DNA of 64,000 nt from Micrasema longulum (GCA_022494885.1 JAGVSM010001350.1:1-64000); one strand, 5' to 3'; positions 9,783 through 20,559 are shown, counted from the first letter of the stretch. The notes: generated from the letters alone by a model not told the origin. Program-made: numbers and translations.

Positions 9783-10920
9783 TAATTTGACTAATCGTTT
9801 TCCTGAAAGAATTTTCAGAATATTATTTATTTTACTCTCATGGAAAACTGTTTGTATTGACAATAAATCAGTGTTTTCCATGCAACTTCCTTTCAACCTT
9901 AGCAAAGCGAAAACGACGATAAATTTAGGATTTCTCGGGAACGTATGTATGTATACTTGTATATGTTTTATGTATATCTGGAAAAATCCTTTTTCACTTT
10001 ATTAAAATTTACGACTATATATTTGCTTCAAGTTATCCAGAGAAATATCTAGATATTAAAAAAAATGTATGTTTTTTTATTTTAGAGGATAAGATACATA
10101 CCTTTATTCCTAAGAAATTATTCGCAAGTTGGTAGAGTATTATGAAAAATGTCAATTTAGTTGTTTCGACAGTAATTATATTCCCGACACATGCGGGCCA
10201 TAGGTGTGTTATATGTAGCATTTTTTTAAAACAAAAGCAGTTTAAATATGTCCCAATATCTGAATGTTCTCAATTCCTTTTATTTGTATAGTATAATAGG
10301 AATTTAAATTTTGATTGAAAATACGCATGCATATTTTTTATTTTTTCACAGTAGATATTAAAAGTAAACGCGTTCTGACTTTTCTTCATATAAACATATA
10401 CCCATATTTCCTTCCAGGCAACACAGATTTTTAACATAATATGTATATTTACGATTAGCGTGTTTCTACACTTGAGCTTTTTTGATAAATTGTTTCTTAT
10501 GGGAGCGCAAACCAAAAGATCAAAAAAGCGACAAGATTGATATCCTCTTTTCGGGCGTACGGTATACAAATATGATAAATAATTTAGCAAACCGGAAAAT
10601 ATTTCGACAGAGGAAATTTAATTTTGATACTCTTTTTTAAAAACAAAAAAAAATCGGTTCAGTTTTGGGGAGGGGAAAACGGGACAACGAAACCTTAATT
10701 TTGCAAATTTTAGTAAGGCATAATCAGTGCAACGTGCAGTTGTCTTTTTCGCACAATATCGAGAAGATATTTGTGAAAGAGTGACAAAAAACGATGTTCA
10801 ATTATATATTAATCTCGTTTCTCTGACACCGCCTATCCTCTTGAGGTCGTTTTTATAATGAACGCGTTTGCTTAACGCTTTATCTGAAAATGCAATTTTC
10901 ATATGTAACGCCTAATTGGT
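9783..10920. other. unassigned spacer
   Basis: No recognisable gene or repeat. A 106-codon minus-strand ORF (10270-10590) has no family features and ordinary AT-rich composition. Confidence 0.5.
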
Positions 10921-11435
10921 AAACCCCCTAAAACGGTTTTATTAGGAAACTGAGTTGAATATAGAGTTCTTTAGATATTTATGTAAGCTATTTACTTATC
11001 ATCTCATTTCTGGCAAAACTCGCTTAAATACATTGATTTTTACATGTTGAAAATTGACCTTAATTACAAAACAGGCAGAATATAAGTTGCAGACCCCCCT
11101 AAAATGTAATCAACCAATCACAACGCTTGAAGATGATCATTTGAAGTAAAATCCAACATGGCGTCCAAAACTTTATTCTATTGAAATCAAGCAAAAACAA
11201 ACAATGTTAATTTCAAAAGCCTATAAAATCAAATGTTACTCGCAAAGTCCCTTAAAACAAATTAAAAATATATTTTAATTAATTATCTAATGTATCAAAA
11301 AATACGTTCTGAACATCACATGATTGTCTTTTAAGAATATTCTGATGAAAAACAGCAGGTTTTATATTTGAACTTACAAAACAAACATGTTTTTCATCTA
11401 TAACTCAAAAACATATAAAATCGTTTTAGGGGGTT
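10921..11435. mobile_element. MITE candidate with AACCCCCTAAAACG inverted termini
   Basis: The left end AACCCCCTAAAACGGTTTTA is mirrored by the right end, TAAAATCGTTTTAGGGGGTT on the plus strand, with one mismatch over about 20 nt. A third related block, CAGACCCCCCTAAAATGT, lies inside near 11090. It is 515 bp with no ORF. I could not define a target-site duplication. Confidence 0.5.
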
Positions 11436-11896
11436 GATATCTATCGTATTCACGGTCATAATCATCATCACTCTAATAGTGCAAAATACACCGAGTCAGT
11501 ATTTATTATTTATCAACGTTAATACACTGTCCACTTTTAAAATTTCAAATATTTTTTAAACACACAAAAGGGAACATATAATGTTCATCCAAATACTAGC
11601 AAAATGGGTTATCATGCTTTTGTACAATCTTCTCATTTTTATGGAAAAATTGGATGAGGAGGAGCCTATATAATCATATTATGCCTTCAGAAACCCTACA
11701 AAATCTTATTATCAAAATTATACTTTGTAAAAATACGACTTCTCCCTCCAACCAATTATTTCAAGAAGCTGAACTTTTGAAGTTATAAAAAATCTATTGC
11801 CAGCAACGTCAAAAATATGTTTTAATGCGCCAACATTTATTTCCTTAAAAAATAATATATCTAGTCAAAGATTGAAAAGTTTACTTGAAATCACTA
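11436..11896. other. unassigned spacer
   Basis: Nothing recognised. Confidence 0.4.
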
Positions 11897-12540
11897 ATTT
11901 ATTTATTTATTTATGCTTTATTAAGTTTGTTCATAACATCTAAAGAACTAATATAAACTTTTAATAATTTTACAATTTTTTTATCAAAATTTCTCAATAA
12001 CATATTTTTTAAAATAATTTTTATATATTTCGATTTTTTCTATTTCCTTTGTTTCTTTAGGTAACTCATTGTACAGCTTCAAACCCTTGTACAATGAGTT
12101 TTGAAATTCTATTTTACCCCTTGTTTCATATGTATGACATTGTTGGTTAAATTTTATTATTGTTTTTATTTTATTCATCCCCTAAATTATTTTATGCATA
12201 AATTGCTACATTATATTTAATTTTTTGCTTTACTGTGAGCAAGCCAATTTCTTTGTGCATTATTTCTACATTAGAATAGATATTTCTTTTGAGTATAATC
12301 CTCATCGCCTTATTTTAAAGAATTTGTATATTTTTAATTTCTCCTTCATAACATAAAAAAATAATGGAAGAACAGTAATTTATGTGTGGACAATGTGGAC
12401 ATATTATTGTTTTATATTTAAGAATACTACTTTTAATGTCCATTTCATTTCTAAATTTCCCATAAAATATATTTTTTTCTTTTGTTACATTTTGAGAATG
12501 TGTTTTGAAATTCAAATATCTATCCAAGTAGACCCCGAGA
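11897..12540 (-). mobile_element. LINE ORF2 C-terminal pseudogene with (TAAA)n tail (family J2)
   Basis: The minus strand reads DRYLNFKTHSQNVTKE, YKTIICPH and NYCSSIIFL near 12315-12535 (RT thumb). Then the last frame, 11984-12178, reads FNQQCHTYETRGK, YKGLKLYNELPKETKE and YKNYFKKYVIEKF. The tail (TAAA)n lies at about 11898-11915. The same family is better preserved at 48.06-48.87 kb (NYCSSILFLSNKEN). Frameshifts separate the two halves. Confidence 0.75.
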
Positions 12541-13197
12541 TACTTTTTTTCGTATAATTGTTAATCCAGACTTAGGCAAAGACACTAATTTTTCATAGCT
12601 CTAAAACTTTTGAATGCGTTTCATAAAGATAATATGAGAGGGATTAATTGTTTGAATTCGTTTTGATTTAAAATATTGTTGAAATAACGTAATTTTTTTT
12701 TGTTAATTAATAGAATTCAATTTTATTGTAATTTTCTAATTTTTAGCGACAAAAAAATTGCGTCCCGTTATAAGCACTCATTTTTTAACTTTTTGATATC
12801 TATCGTATTCTTCCAGTAGCCTTTATTTAAATTTAAACAAAATGTATACCCATACACAGGCCGTGCTTTTGAGGGATGTTTTTGTTTTGATGTTATTGTT
12901 TTTTTTTTGTATTTGTAACTTATAAATTCCTTTTGTAAAATGCAAAGAAAAATCATAACAAATTAAAAAAATACATATCAAACTAGATATTTTCTGTAAT
13001 ATATGAATATAAAGGCAATTGATTGGTCTCACGCTCCAAACGCCCATCAAAGGACCATAAAATCTGTGCCTTGGATCTAAAAGGGCCGATGTCAGATTTC
13101 ATATTTTGCAGCATTTTGTAGAGGGTCGATGTCTATAAAAATAAACGTATTTAACCATTTTATGAATACATATATTTATATGTCTAAATTGATGCAC
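12541..13197. other. unassigned spacer
   Basis: Poly(A/T) tracts only, no recognised gene. Confidence 0.4.
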
Positions 13198-13562
13198 AGA
13201 GAGAGAAAACATTTTTGCTTAGGGAAAATGGAAGTTCAGACATTTACAGGGCGTATGACCTGTCATAAGCTAATTTTAACTGGCCCTTTTACACAGTGTG
13301 CTCATTCACCATTTTGCCTTTGTTTAAACATCCATAATTTCTCGATTCTTCGGTCTGTTGACTTTTGAGAAGTAGAAGAGCTGAAACCTTAATCACGTGG
13401 GTGAGATTCATCCGGCTGAAACATTTCACCTACTCTGCAACGCCAGAAAACAATTTTTCAATTTTTATACTTCGTCTTATACCAGTCAGTTCAATCAACA
13501 ATGTTTTGAGTTTATCAAAATAATTGTAGACAAGCTGGATTTCCTTCCTAGCGAGTAATTAA
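13198..13562 (+). repeat. Rep-A, most complete plus-strand unit (copy 3)
   Basis: It runs in order: GAGAGAAAACATTTTTGCTT, CAGACATTTACAGGGCGTAT, GACCTGTCATAAGCTAATTT, CACCATTTTGCCTTTG, GTTGACTTTTGAGAAG, GTGGGTGAGATTCATCCGGC, CAACGCCAGAAAACAA, TTTTGAGTTTATCAAAATAA, and CTGGATTTCCTTCCTAGC. At about 365 bp it serves as the reference for the unit. It contains no ORF. Confidence 0.75.
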
Positions 13563-14409
13563 CATATATGTAGTAATGTTTTTCATTCATATTTTTTATC
13601 AAAAAAGTCAGAGTTCATTATAACACCACAAAATGGCCAAATAATAACTTTCCTATAATATTACGATTTACGACATTGACTCATTTAGATCCAAGCAAAA
13701 TAAGTTTTGCAATAAAAAAAACGTCGCTTCGACCTTAAAAGTAAACAAACCTGAAACGACACGCATAGAAGGAAAACCCATTAACCAGTACACTATGAGG
13801 CTAAATATTAACAGCAAAATAAAAAAAAATGTTTATCCGAGAGTAGTCGTCGAGTCGAAAACATTTGTCTAAGTTTAAACGTAATTGTTAATAAGGGTAT
13901 TGAAACCCCTTAGTAGCAGTTCTTATTTTAGAATCAGTTTTTAAAATATTTTTAATAATTTCAATAAACTGATTCGTTTTTAATTTTGAATACTATAATA
14001 TGTGTCCGGTGTATAATCCTGTAAGAACCGTGTCGTTATTATTATTAAAATTTAACATGCTTCTATTGGGAGTCCGGAAAAAATAAAACGGTCATCAAGC
14101 ACTTAATCATATTGAGACGCAAAAAGTACATAACTTCTTTATTTTAGAATGCGTCCAGTAATAAGCGCATGAGTGGAATCTAGTAAATGTGAGTTTATTT
14201 TAAATATACTCGTATATGGTACAATAAAATACATTCTTCTTAACTCTAAAAAAACATATACACACAGAGATGGAAAATATTTTAGGAAAAAAAATATGTT
14301 AGTCTCGGAATTTCATTGGCTATTTTTTTATATTTTTTATTAAGAAACAACTATTTGCGTTTTAGTAATTTACCCAAAAATTTCAATTTCGGGGACATTT
14401 TGAACTCAA
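13563..14409. other. unassigned spacer
   Basis: No gene or clear repeat recognised. Confidence 0.4.
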
Positions 14410-14655
14410 AAATGTTTTGAGTATGTCTAAATGTTGCAGACTGGCTGAATTTCTTCACAGGGAGTTATTCAAATCTAAATTTGTTGCAACAGAGGGAAAA
14501 AAAATTGAGAAGGGAATATGGAAGCCTACGCATTTACACAGCTTATGACCTGTCGTTGGCTTGCTTAAGTGGCCACTTAACACACTGTGTAATATTTACC
14601 ATTCTACTTATGTTTAAACATCCACATTTGCAAAGTTTTCCCTTTGTTGTAACAA
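14410..14655 (+). repeat. Rep-A partial copy 4 (shifted phase)
   Basis: Starts at the unit end (TTTTGAGTATGTCTAAATGT), passes through ATCTAAATTTGTTGCAACAG and continues into the unit start (CATTTACACAGCTTATGACC). It therefore shows that units are circularly permuted or tandem in origin. Confidence 0.7.
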
Positions 14656-14699
14656 TTTCAGATATTTTTAACTAGTTGTAAATAACACACTATTAGATA

Positions 14700-14815
14700 A
14701 TAGGAATCTTTTATTCATTTATTCATACAAATACACACATATTACAAAAAAATATAATAATAACGTATCCCAAACTCTATGAGGCCAAGCACGTACATAA
14801 TTAAATAATAGCAAA
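14700..14815 (-). mobile_element. LINE 3'-end fragment (hairpin-UTR family)
   Basis: The minus strand reads CTTGGCCTCATAGAGTTTGG, GATACGTTATTATTATA, and a tail of GAATAAATGAATAAAAG. It is related to 2350-2440 and 34345-34440. Confidence 0.45.
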
Positions 14816-14949
14816 ATAAAAATTAAATGTTATTACATAAACATACATGTATTTCAAAGAGTATCTGAACAACAGTCTTGCAAAATATCTCGCAGCAGTC
14901 TCCTGCAATGGTCTGTTCCCTTAGACGAAATCCAGACATGTACACTTTT

Positions 14950-15065
14950 TCTGAATATGGCAATCAAGTTGAGGTAAAGTGGGGTTCAAACTTAGGATCT
15001 CTGATCCGTGGATCCGCAACACTAGGCACGGTACCAAGGCTCGATTCAACTCGTTTAAGGGACAA
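14950..15065 (-). mobile_element. tRNA-like SINE fragment (type 4)
   Basis: The minus strand carries a B-box-like GTTTGAACCCC next to GCGGATCCACGGATCAGAGA. It is matched by the 16490-16605 segment (GCGGACTCACGGATCAGGGA, GGTTCAAACCC). It lies between two Rep-A pieces. It is too degraded to fold as a tRNA. Confidence 0.4.
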
Positions 15066-15310
15066 CTCAACACACTGTGTAACTTTCACCATTTGCTATA
15101 AATGGTGGTATAACATATTTGCCTATGTTATAACACCATAAGTTGACTAGCTGAAAACTTAATTGGTGTTAATTCTGATACTTCTACCTATACCAGTTTA
15201 TTTAGTCAACAACATTTTGGGCATTTCCAAATGTTAGTTGACATAGGCTGGATTTCACTCTCAAGGAGTAAAAAATTGACGCTTGTTGCAACAGAGATCA
15301 ATTTAATGCC
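15066..15310 (+). repeat. Rep-A partial copy 5
   Basis: CACACTGTGTAACTTTCACC, AGTTGACTAGCTGAAAACTT, ACTTCTACCTATACCAGTTT, CAACAACATTTTGGGCATTT, GGATTTCACTCTCAAGGAG, TTGTTGCAACAGAGATC. Diverged, with an internal deletion. Confidence 0.65.
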
Positions 15311-15441
15311 AAGAGAACATGTAAATGTCAATATTGATAACTTTCCATGGGTTTTTTTGGAGTTATTTATTGCTTTGCTTTTATTTTAGCAAAAATAAAT
15401 AATGGTGTTTTTCTGATTATTATTTTATTTTAATGAATAAT

Positions 15442-15560
15442 TGCTAAGCATCTATTTAAGAGGCTTTTCAGCAGGTAAACCCGATGGAATGTGGAAGAAG
15501 GTTATGAAAATACACCACAACATGAAGACAAATTTAAAAAATAATATTTCCTAGAATTTT
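15442..15560 (-). mobile_element. SINE-1 3' fragment
   Basis: GCTAAGCATCTATTTAAGAG, GGCTTTTCAGCAGGTAAAC, GAAGGTTATGAAAATACACC. This is the 3' body of SINE-1 (compare 31.62, 33.17 and 38.39 kb). The tRNA head is missing. Confidence 0.6.
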
Positions 15561-15848
15561 TCCTTTTTTTAAAAAAAAAAAAAAGAAATATTTGCGTTCT
15601 TATGATTTACCCAAATATTTAATTTTGAGGGCCATTTTCAACGAGTTGTAAATAACTCACTATTAGAAAATGGAATCGAGTTTTCGATCGAATTTCAACT
15701 AGTGTATTGTATTTATTTTTGATGGTTGTACAAATATAATTTGAAAATTTAGTTATGCTTAACTAATAATCAAAATTTATTTATGAAAATAATTTTAAAT
15801 AGAATTTTTTTTTATAAAATCCAGACGCTTTTCCGTGATTTTCTACTC

Positions 15849-16440
15849 TTATGGTTGTTTGTTTTTAACAAAAGTCATTGCCGTCCCACGAAACAATGCT
15901 ATAGACCCAGCATTCCTAATTTCTTTTGGCAACTTAGTAAACATCTTAAGTCCTTTATGATACAGATTGTTTTGAGTTGCCTGGATTCTTGTTTTGGGGA
16001 GTCTGAAACCCTCACCTTCCCTCGCAGGATAGCGACGAATTTCGTCATTACGCTGAACATAACAAAACATGTATTCGGGCAATAATTTATTTTTTAATTG
16101 AAATATCAACACTAAAGTTACTCTTTGCTTTATCGAAAGCATGTTTAGTACCGTCAACATATGCTGAATTTTTGTACATCTTCCACATCTCAATATTGTC
16201 CTCATTCCCCTATTCTTAACTTTCTGCATGACAGTGTATTGATTTTCAGTGCTCAGAAAGAGAACTCTAACAATAATTCAAATGCGACAAAAAAATTGCC
16301 TTAAAAGTAAGATTACTTGTGTTTAAACTAAGATTTTTTCTTATTCAATAAAAAAATCCTAACTTTTTGGAAATTTTGCTATCGATATACTCAAAATGTG
16401 ATGCAAATTTTAGCTTATTATCTATTATTACCCCTAAATA
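15849..16440 (-). mobile_element. LINE ORF2 thumb-to-C-terminus (126-codon open frame)
   Basis: The minus strand begins YLGVIIDNKLKFASHFEYID (out of frame), then continues as an open frame from 16229: NRGMRTILRCGRCTKIQ, LTVLNMLSIKQRVTL, FQLKNKLLPEYMFCYVQ, ending KGLKMFTKLPKEIRNAGSIA. These are RT thumb and C-terminal motifs of a non-LTR element (N.G.R.IL / ML..L.I.QR / K..LPEY / G..M...LP.EIR). At least one stop lies upstream, and the 3' UTR follows below 15849. The relative order is intact, so it is a fairly young copy. Confidence 0.75.
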
Positions 16441-16446
16441 TATGAT

Positions 16447-16610
16447 TTATGTTACTACTAGTGGGAATCGAACCCACGAGTTGTAAATATATCACCATTA
16501 GAAAATGGGAATCAAGTTGGGGTAGATTAGGGTTTGAACCTCGAATCCCTGATCCGTGAGTCCGCAACACAAGCCACGGGACTACAACCCGATTTTTTTT
16601 TGTACTTTAG
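16447..16610 (-). mobile_element. tRNA-like SINE fragments (type 4)
   Basis: Two tRNA-like blocks lie head to tail. The first, 16457-16476, is GGGAATCGAACCCACGAG, the complement of a CGGGTTCGATTCCC-like B box. The second, around 16520-16600, carries GGTTCAAACCC plus GTAGTCCCGTGGCTTGTG. The neighbouring ATGGGAATCAAGTTGGGGTA matches 14960. Neither forms a complete cloverleaf. Confidence 0.4.
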
Positions 16611-16849
16611 TTTGCTAATACGGGTCTGATTCCTTCATTATTAAAAAAAATATCACCGGATTCCTCAAAAAGTCAATACATCTTCCAGCTGTGACCTGTT
16701 TTTTTTTTAAATCAACTTGGATTAGAGTGTAGTTTAAATCTCGGACATCTGATCTGCCAGTCTTCAACTCTATTTATATTAAATAGGTACGAAGGTTTTC
16801 ATGGTCACTGTAATCAATTTGTTTCTTTATTCTTTTTCGGGTGATACGT

Positions 16850-17490
16850 TGTGTGTTGGATTTGTTCCGACGTTTCGGCTATCATTGCAGAAGCCATCTT
16901 CAGGGTAAACTCAGTGTTTTGTATAAAAAAGTATGAGTTTAAGTACAAGTAATTTGTACCGTGTCGCAGTCAGCAGTATGATATGATGTTACTGACAGGA
17001 TAGCCAAAGTGCTGAAAAAACATATATTGGAACAACGTTTGGGACTGTGGGAAAAATATAGAACCATTTATTGCACCTAAAAGATAAGAATCCCCTGGAA
17101 ACGGAAGCTGATAAGGTGTACATAGGACAAACAGGGCGCACAGAAAAGAAAAGGATTGACGAACACAAAAGAGCGTATAAACTTGGGCATCCTGACAAAT
17201 TTGCAATAGCGGAATACTTTATAGACACCGGACATTTTTCGCCTTTGAACCGAAAATTTTGCATAAACCCAGTAATTACAGTGCACAAATAATAAAAGAG
17301 ACAATTGAAATACACAGACACCCAAATAACATAAACAAAAACGACGGGCTTAAATTAAACTCAACATGGTTCCCAGCACTACATACTACAACAATGAATA
17401 GATATGTGCCTACTGCCAACTGCGACACGGTACATATTACTAGTAGTTAAACACATTTTTTTTTTCTACAAAACACTATTTATATTTTGT
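16850..17490 (+). mobile_element. Penelope-like element, family B, GIY-YIG domain with inverted arms
   Basis: The plus-strand ORF 17071-17292 reads DKVYIGQTGRTEKKRIDEHK, RAYKLGHPDKFAIAEYF and IDTGHFSPLNRKFCINPVI. In the next frame it reads IIKETIEIHRHPNNINKNDG and LKLNSTWFPAL. This is the full GIY-YIG endonuclease core (Y-I-G-Q-TGR, R..EH, A.AEH...GH, I.E...I..H..N.N...G..L...W.P) of Penelope-like retroelements. The left arm (16850-16975) is inverted relative to the right arm (17425-17490): both contain CGACACGGTACA(A/T)ATTACT on opposite strands. One frameshift follows the HK stop. The reverse transcriptase is absent. Confidence 0.8.
16864..16905 (-). ncRNA. hammerhead-like module, Penelope B left arm
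   Basis: Minus strand: CC, CUGAAGA (matches core CUGANGA), U, GGCU-loop-AGCC (stem II), GAA, ACGU (two-base-pair stem III), C, GGAAC. The core fits the consensus better than in family A, but stem I pairing is weak. Confidence 0.45.
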
Positions 17491-17494
17491 TTGC

Positions 17495-18096
17495 ACTTCA
17501 GTTGGTTTTCACGGGAGTCTGCTTCCGTAATTAAAAAAAAAAAACAATGGTTCCTCGAAAAGCCGATATATCTTCCCGCTTTGCCTTCGTTTCTTGTAAC
17601 CCTAAGATTGTCTAAAAAATATCCTACACTGTGCGCACATTTTAACAACAGTGACAGATGAACTAATTGCGTTTATAAAATAGGATGTTTATTTTTAAGT
17701 AAAAATAGTTGGCTGAGACTGCCAGTATGAATTTTGAAATACATAAAAAAGTAATATAATTAACACTACTCAAAAGCAATAAATTTTATGTAGTGTCATT
17801 ATTCTTAAAAAGGTGCGATTTGTTAGCAGTTTAATCTCTCGGCATCAAATATGGGACAAAGCGTGATTTATGGAGGACCAGACGTCCAGAGAGATTATCG
17901 CAAGGTCAGAAATAAATTAATATCTCTTTTTTAACTTATAGAGATACTTTCTGTAAGCACCTTGAGTTAGAATCCAGCCTTTGTATACATACAATTAATG
18001 TATGAAAATATTAAAGATAACAACATTGTTACAATTCACAATCACGAAATTCTCAAATAGCTAATTTTATTCTAAAAAAATAACAGGTAGTTACGG
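17495..18096. other. unassigned spacer
   Basis: No recognised gene. ORFs of 60-85 codons here have no family features. Confidence 0.4.
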
Positions 18097-18250
18097 ATCA
18101 TCATTATTATTCCCTTTCCGTACCTAATGATGTATGAGTCACTGGTTTGGTACACCAATTGCAGTTTATCTTGATCATTTTTGTTACATGAAGGTAAGAC
18201 GATCAGTCTTACTCTTCTGGTGCCAATCCTGGGTCCGTATTACAATGAAA
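18097..18250 (-). mobile_element. SINE-2 3' fragment with (ATT)n tail
   Basis: ATCATCATTATTATTCCC (tail), GGTACACCAATTGCAG, TTGATCATTTTTGTTACATG, AAGGTAAGACGATCAGTCTT. This matches the body of SINE-2 at 18.97 and 40.96 kb. The tRNA head is lost. Confidence 0.6.
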
Positions 18251-18794
18251 AGTTAACATATATCTTAAAATTTATATAATATTCAAAGTCAAATTAAGTT
18301 TTCTGTAAAAAAAAAAAGATTATATTTTCAATTTTTCAACATGTCTAATGAATGCTTCAAATATAAAATTAATAAGATAATTTTATGTTATTTCGTAGTA
18401 CTGGCTCTGTACTATGAAGCCATTTTACTTGAATAAAAATATAAGTATTTTTTTTTAAATTTACAGGTTATCGACAAATATACATTAATTTTCATTCAAA
18501 TATCCACATTTTTCGTTTATATAAATATACATCAATTTTACATTATACCGTCTCGATATGATATGTACCGATAAATATAGTGGACGGTTGAAATTCTAGA
18601 CCCCATTTATTGGTTTTTTTTATTAAGTAAACAAACAGTATGTACACAAATATTGCAAATTTCTTTGTATATTAGTGTAAGACACTCGTGCACCTACCAA
18701 AAAATTTTTTTGCACTTAATAGAATAATTTAAATTATGTTCAATATAATAAATGTAAAAGAAACGAAATGAAAAAAATATGTAAATAATAATAA
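18251..18794. other. unassigned spacer with a Rep-B trace
   Basis: At about 18585 GGACGGTTGAAATTCTAGAC matches the Rep-B motif neighbour. The remainder is not recognised. Confidence 0.4.
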
Positions 18795-18970
18795 TAATAA
18801 AGTTAAATATCTGCTACTCTCAAAATTTCTATAATTTTTGACCTAAATTTACATACATTGTCACAAAAAATATCAGCCTCGGTAAATTTATTGTTATATT
18901 GGTCGCATATTCTAGATATTGTATTCCATTTATAAAATTTAGGTATATGATAGTTAATAACATTTATATG
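18795..18970 (-). mobile_element. CR1-type LINE C-terminal fragment with (AAT)n tail
   Basis: The minus strand reads VINYHIPKFYKWNTISRICD, QYNNKFTEADIFCDNVCKF and RSKIIEILRVADI, then a stop, then AACTTTATTATTATTATT. This is an end-of-ORF2 (short basic tail after the AD.F..N...F) plus a trinucleotide tail. The SINE-2 copy at 18974 abuts its upstream side. Confidence 0.55.
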
Positions 18971-18973
18971 TCA

Positions 18974-19230
18974 GCCTCGTGGTGTAATGGCCAGCGCGTT
19001 TACCTACCATGAAAGAGGTCTCAGGTTTGATTCAAGACATGGTCGATCTGAAATATTGATTTAAAAGGGTGTTTTCACACGAGAATATTTTATAGTCCCT
19101 GGACTGTTACCTAAAGCGTAAGACTAATCACCTTACCTTTGTGTAACCAAATTGATCGAGATATGCTGCGATTGGTGTACTAATTGAGTGCCCTATGCAC
19201 CATTAGGTGCACAAAGGGAACGATGGTGAA
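18974..19230 (+). mobile_element. SINE-2, full-length-like copy
   Basis: tRNA-derived head: GCCTCGTGGTGTAATGGCCA (A box TGGTGTAATGG) and a B-box-like GGTTTGATTC. The body follows with AAAGGGTGTTTTCACACG, AGCGTAAGACTAATCACCTT and CGATTGGTGTACTAATTG. RNA polymerase III would transcribe such a unit, and a LINE would mobilise it. It interrupts Rep-B sequence, which resumes at about 19240. Confidence 0.7.
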
Positions 19231-19234
19231 CATT

Positions 19235-19300
19235 TACACATTGAAGCTAGATTACCAATCGTCTTGCAGCTACAAAGCACATGGACGAGTGGATATACAT
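19235..19300 (+). repeat. Rep-B motif
   Basis: GATTACCAATCGTCTTGCAG and CTACAAAGCACATGGACGAG. One copy of the Rep-B motif, displaced from its partner by the SINE-2 insertion. Confidence 0.6.
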
Positions 19301-19389
19301 ATGACCACACAGCGAATAGTTTTAGAATAGACTTTTTACATAGAAATAAAAAAAAAAATGATTTTATTACAACATATTATTACAAATCT

Positions 19390-19570
19390 CAACTAACCGT
19401 AAACAGTTTGCATTACAGGGATTATAGGGTGAGCATAGTTTCCAGTTAATTGAATTTCTGTTCATAAGTATATTGTTTATTTCCTGCTTGAATTTGGGGT
19501 ATTTTAATATGTCCCGAACATTTTTCGGCAGACGGTAAATAATTTTGGTCTAAGATATGAATGGGAATTT
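19390..19570 (-). mobile_element. LINE ORF2 C-terminal fragment
   Basis: The minus strand reads TKIIYRLPKNVRDILKYPKF and KQEINNILMNRNSINW, ending with LRLVEI. The pattern LP.NVRDI..Y..FK..I...L is a LINE C-terminal tail. An upstream stop makes it a pseudogene. Confidence 0.5.
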
Positions 19571-19879
19571 CATAATGAATAACCACAAAGCAAGTGCTTC
19601 AACGAAACATTTAAAAATATGTTTATTTGAAAGAACTTCAGTTTCAGGGCGAAAACGTTTTGCCATGTGTATTTAAGTAACAGCTATTTCTATTCCAAGC
19701 GTGTGAGAATTCCAAATTCTTCTATTTTTTGGCGGGAGCCGCGACAAAATAAAAAGGCACTCGTATCTTATTGAACATTTTATGTTGTTACTTTCCATTT
19801 TTTTTAATCATTGGCAACATAAAGCACGCATCACAATGCACTTGAACCATTATTTTTGTAATAAAAAAAATACATCAGG
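19571..19879. other. unassigned spacer
   Basis: Nothing recognised. Confidence 0.35.
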
Positions 19880-19972
19880 AATAGAGAAGGGAATATTGAA
19901 GTCTAGGCATTTACAGGGCTAATGACCTGTCATCAGCTGGTTTGAGTGGTGAAACATTCATCATTTTGCCTA
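19880..19972 (+). repeat. Rep-A fragment (copy 6)
   Basis: AGAAGGGAATATTGAAGTCT, AGGCATTTACAGGGCTAATG, ACCTGTCATCAGCTGGTTTG, then ATTCATCATTTTGCCTATAT. Confidence 0.7.
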
Positions 19973-20352
19973 TATATATATATGTTTGTACAATTTATAG
20001 GGCGCCATTTTTGTAAAAATCACCTGAAGGGCGCTGTACAGTAAAAAAATATCCCAGCGCGTCTTGCAGCTACAGAGCACACGGACAGTGAGAAATCTAG
20101 CCTCTATTTACATTTTTTTTTGTATTTGACAATGAAGTTTAGAGTGTAAGTGATATTTTAAAAAATCAAATAAAAAACAAATGCATAAAAATGGAAGTTA
20201 GATTACAACAATACTTGCAGCTACTGAGCGCATGGATGGTTGAAATTCTAGACCCTATTTGCTAAATTTACATATTTGATAGTTGATAACATTTACATAA
20301 TATGATAGATAACATCACAAAAAGTCTTGCAGCTACAAAACGCATCGACGAG
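19973..20352 (-). mobile_element. CR1-type LINE 3' end with Rep-B repeats, second copy
   Basis: The plus strand shows GGGCGCCATTTTTGTAAAAA, TCACCTGAAGGGCGCTGTAC (the complement of a CR1 3' terminus), then three CTTGCAGCTAC motifs near 20057, 20214 and 20324. A TATATATA run replaces the (AAT)n tail. It is closely similar to 1840-2228. Confidence 0.6.
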
Positions 20353-20559
20353 TGGAATTTCAGCAACATAAGAATGATTTGAAAATGTTTACAATAAAAA
20401 AACACAAAAATAATACATCGAGCAAAGAATTAGTAAGTATGGCAATTAAGTGAACATGTAACAAATCAAAAAGTTAACGGAAAAATCTAAACAATGATGT
20501 CATTCTTTTACTTATTATTAATGTTAACAAGAATAGACGATACTCGGATTCGATCATAG

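Noticed and set aside
10270..10590. 106-codon minus ORF
   Set aside because: Composition is that of the surrounding AT-rich DNA, with no motif and no conserved second copy.
15783..16085. 100-codon plus ORF
   Set aside because: It is the opposite strand of the LINE ORF2 fragment at 15849-16229.
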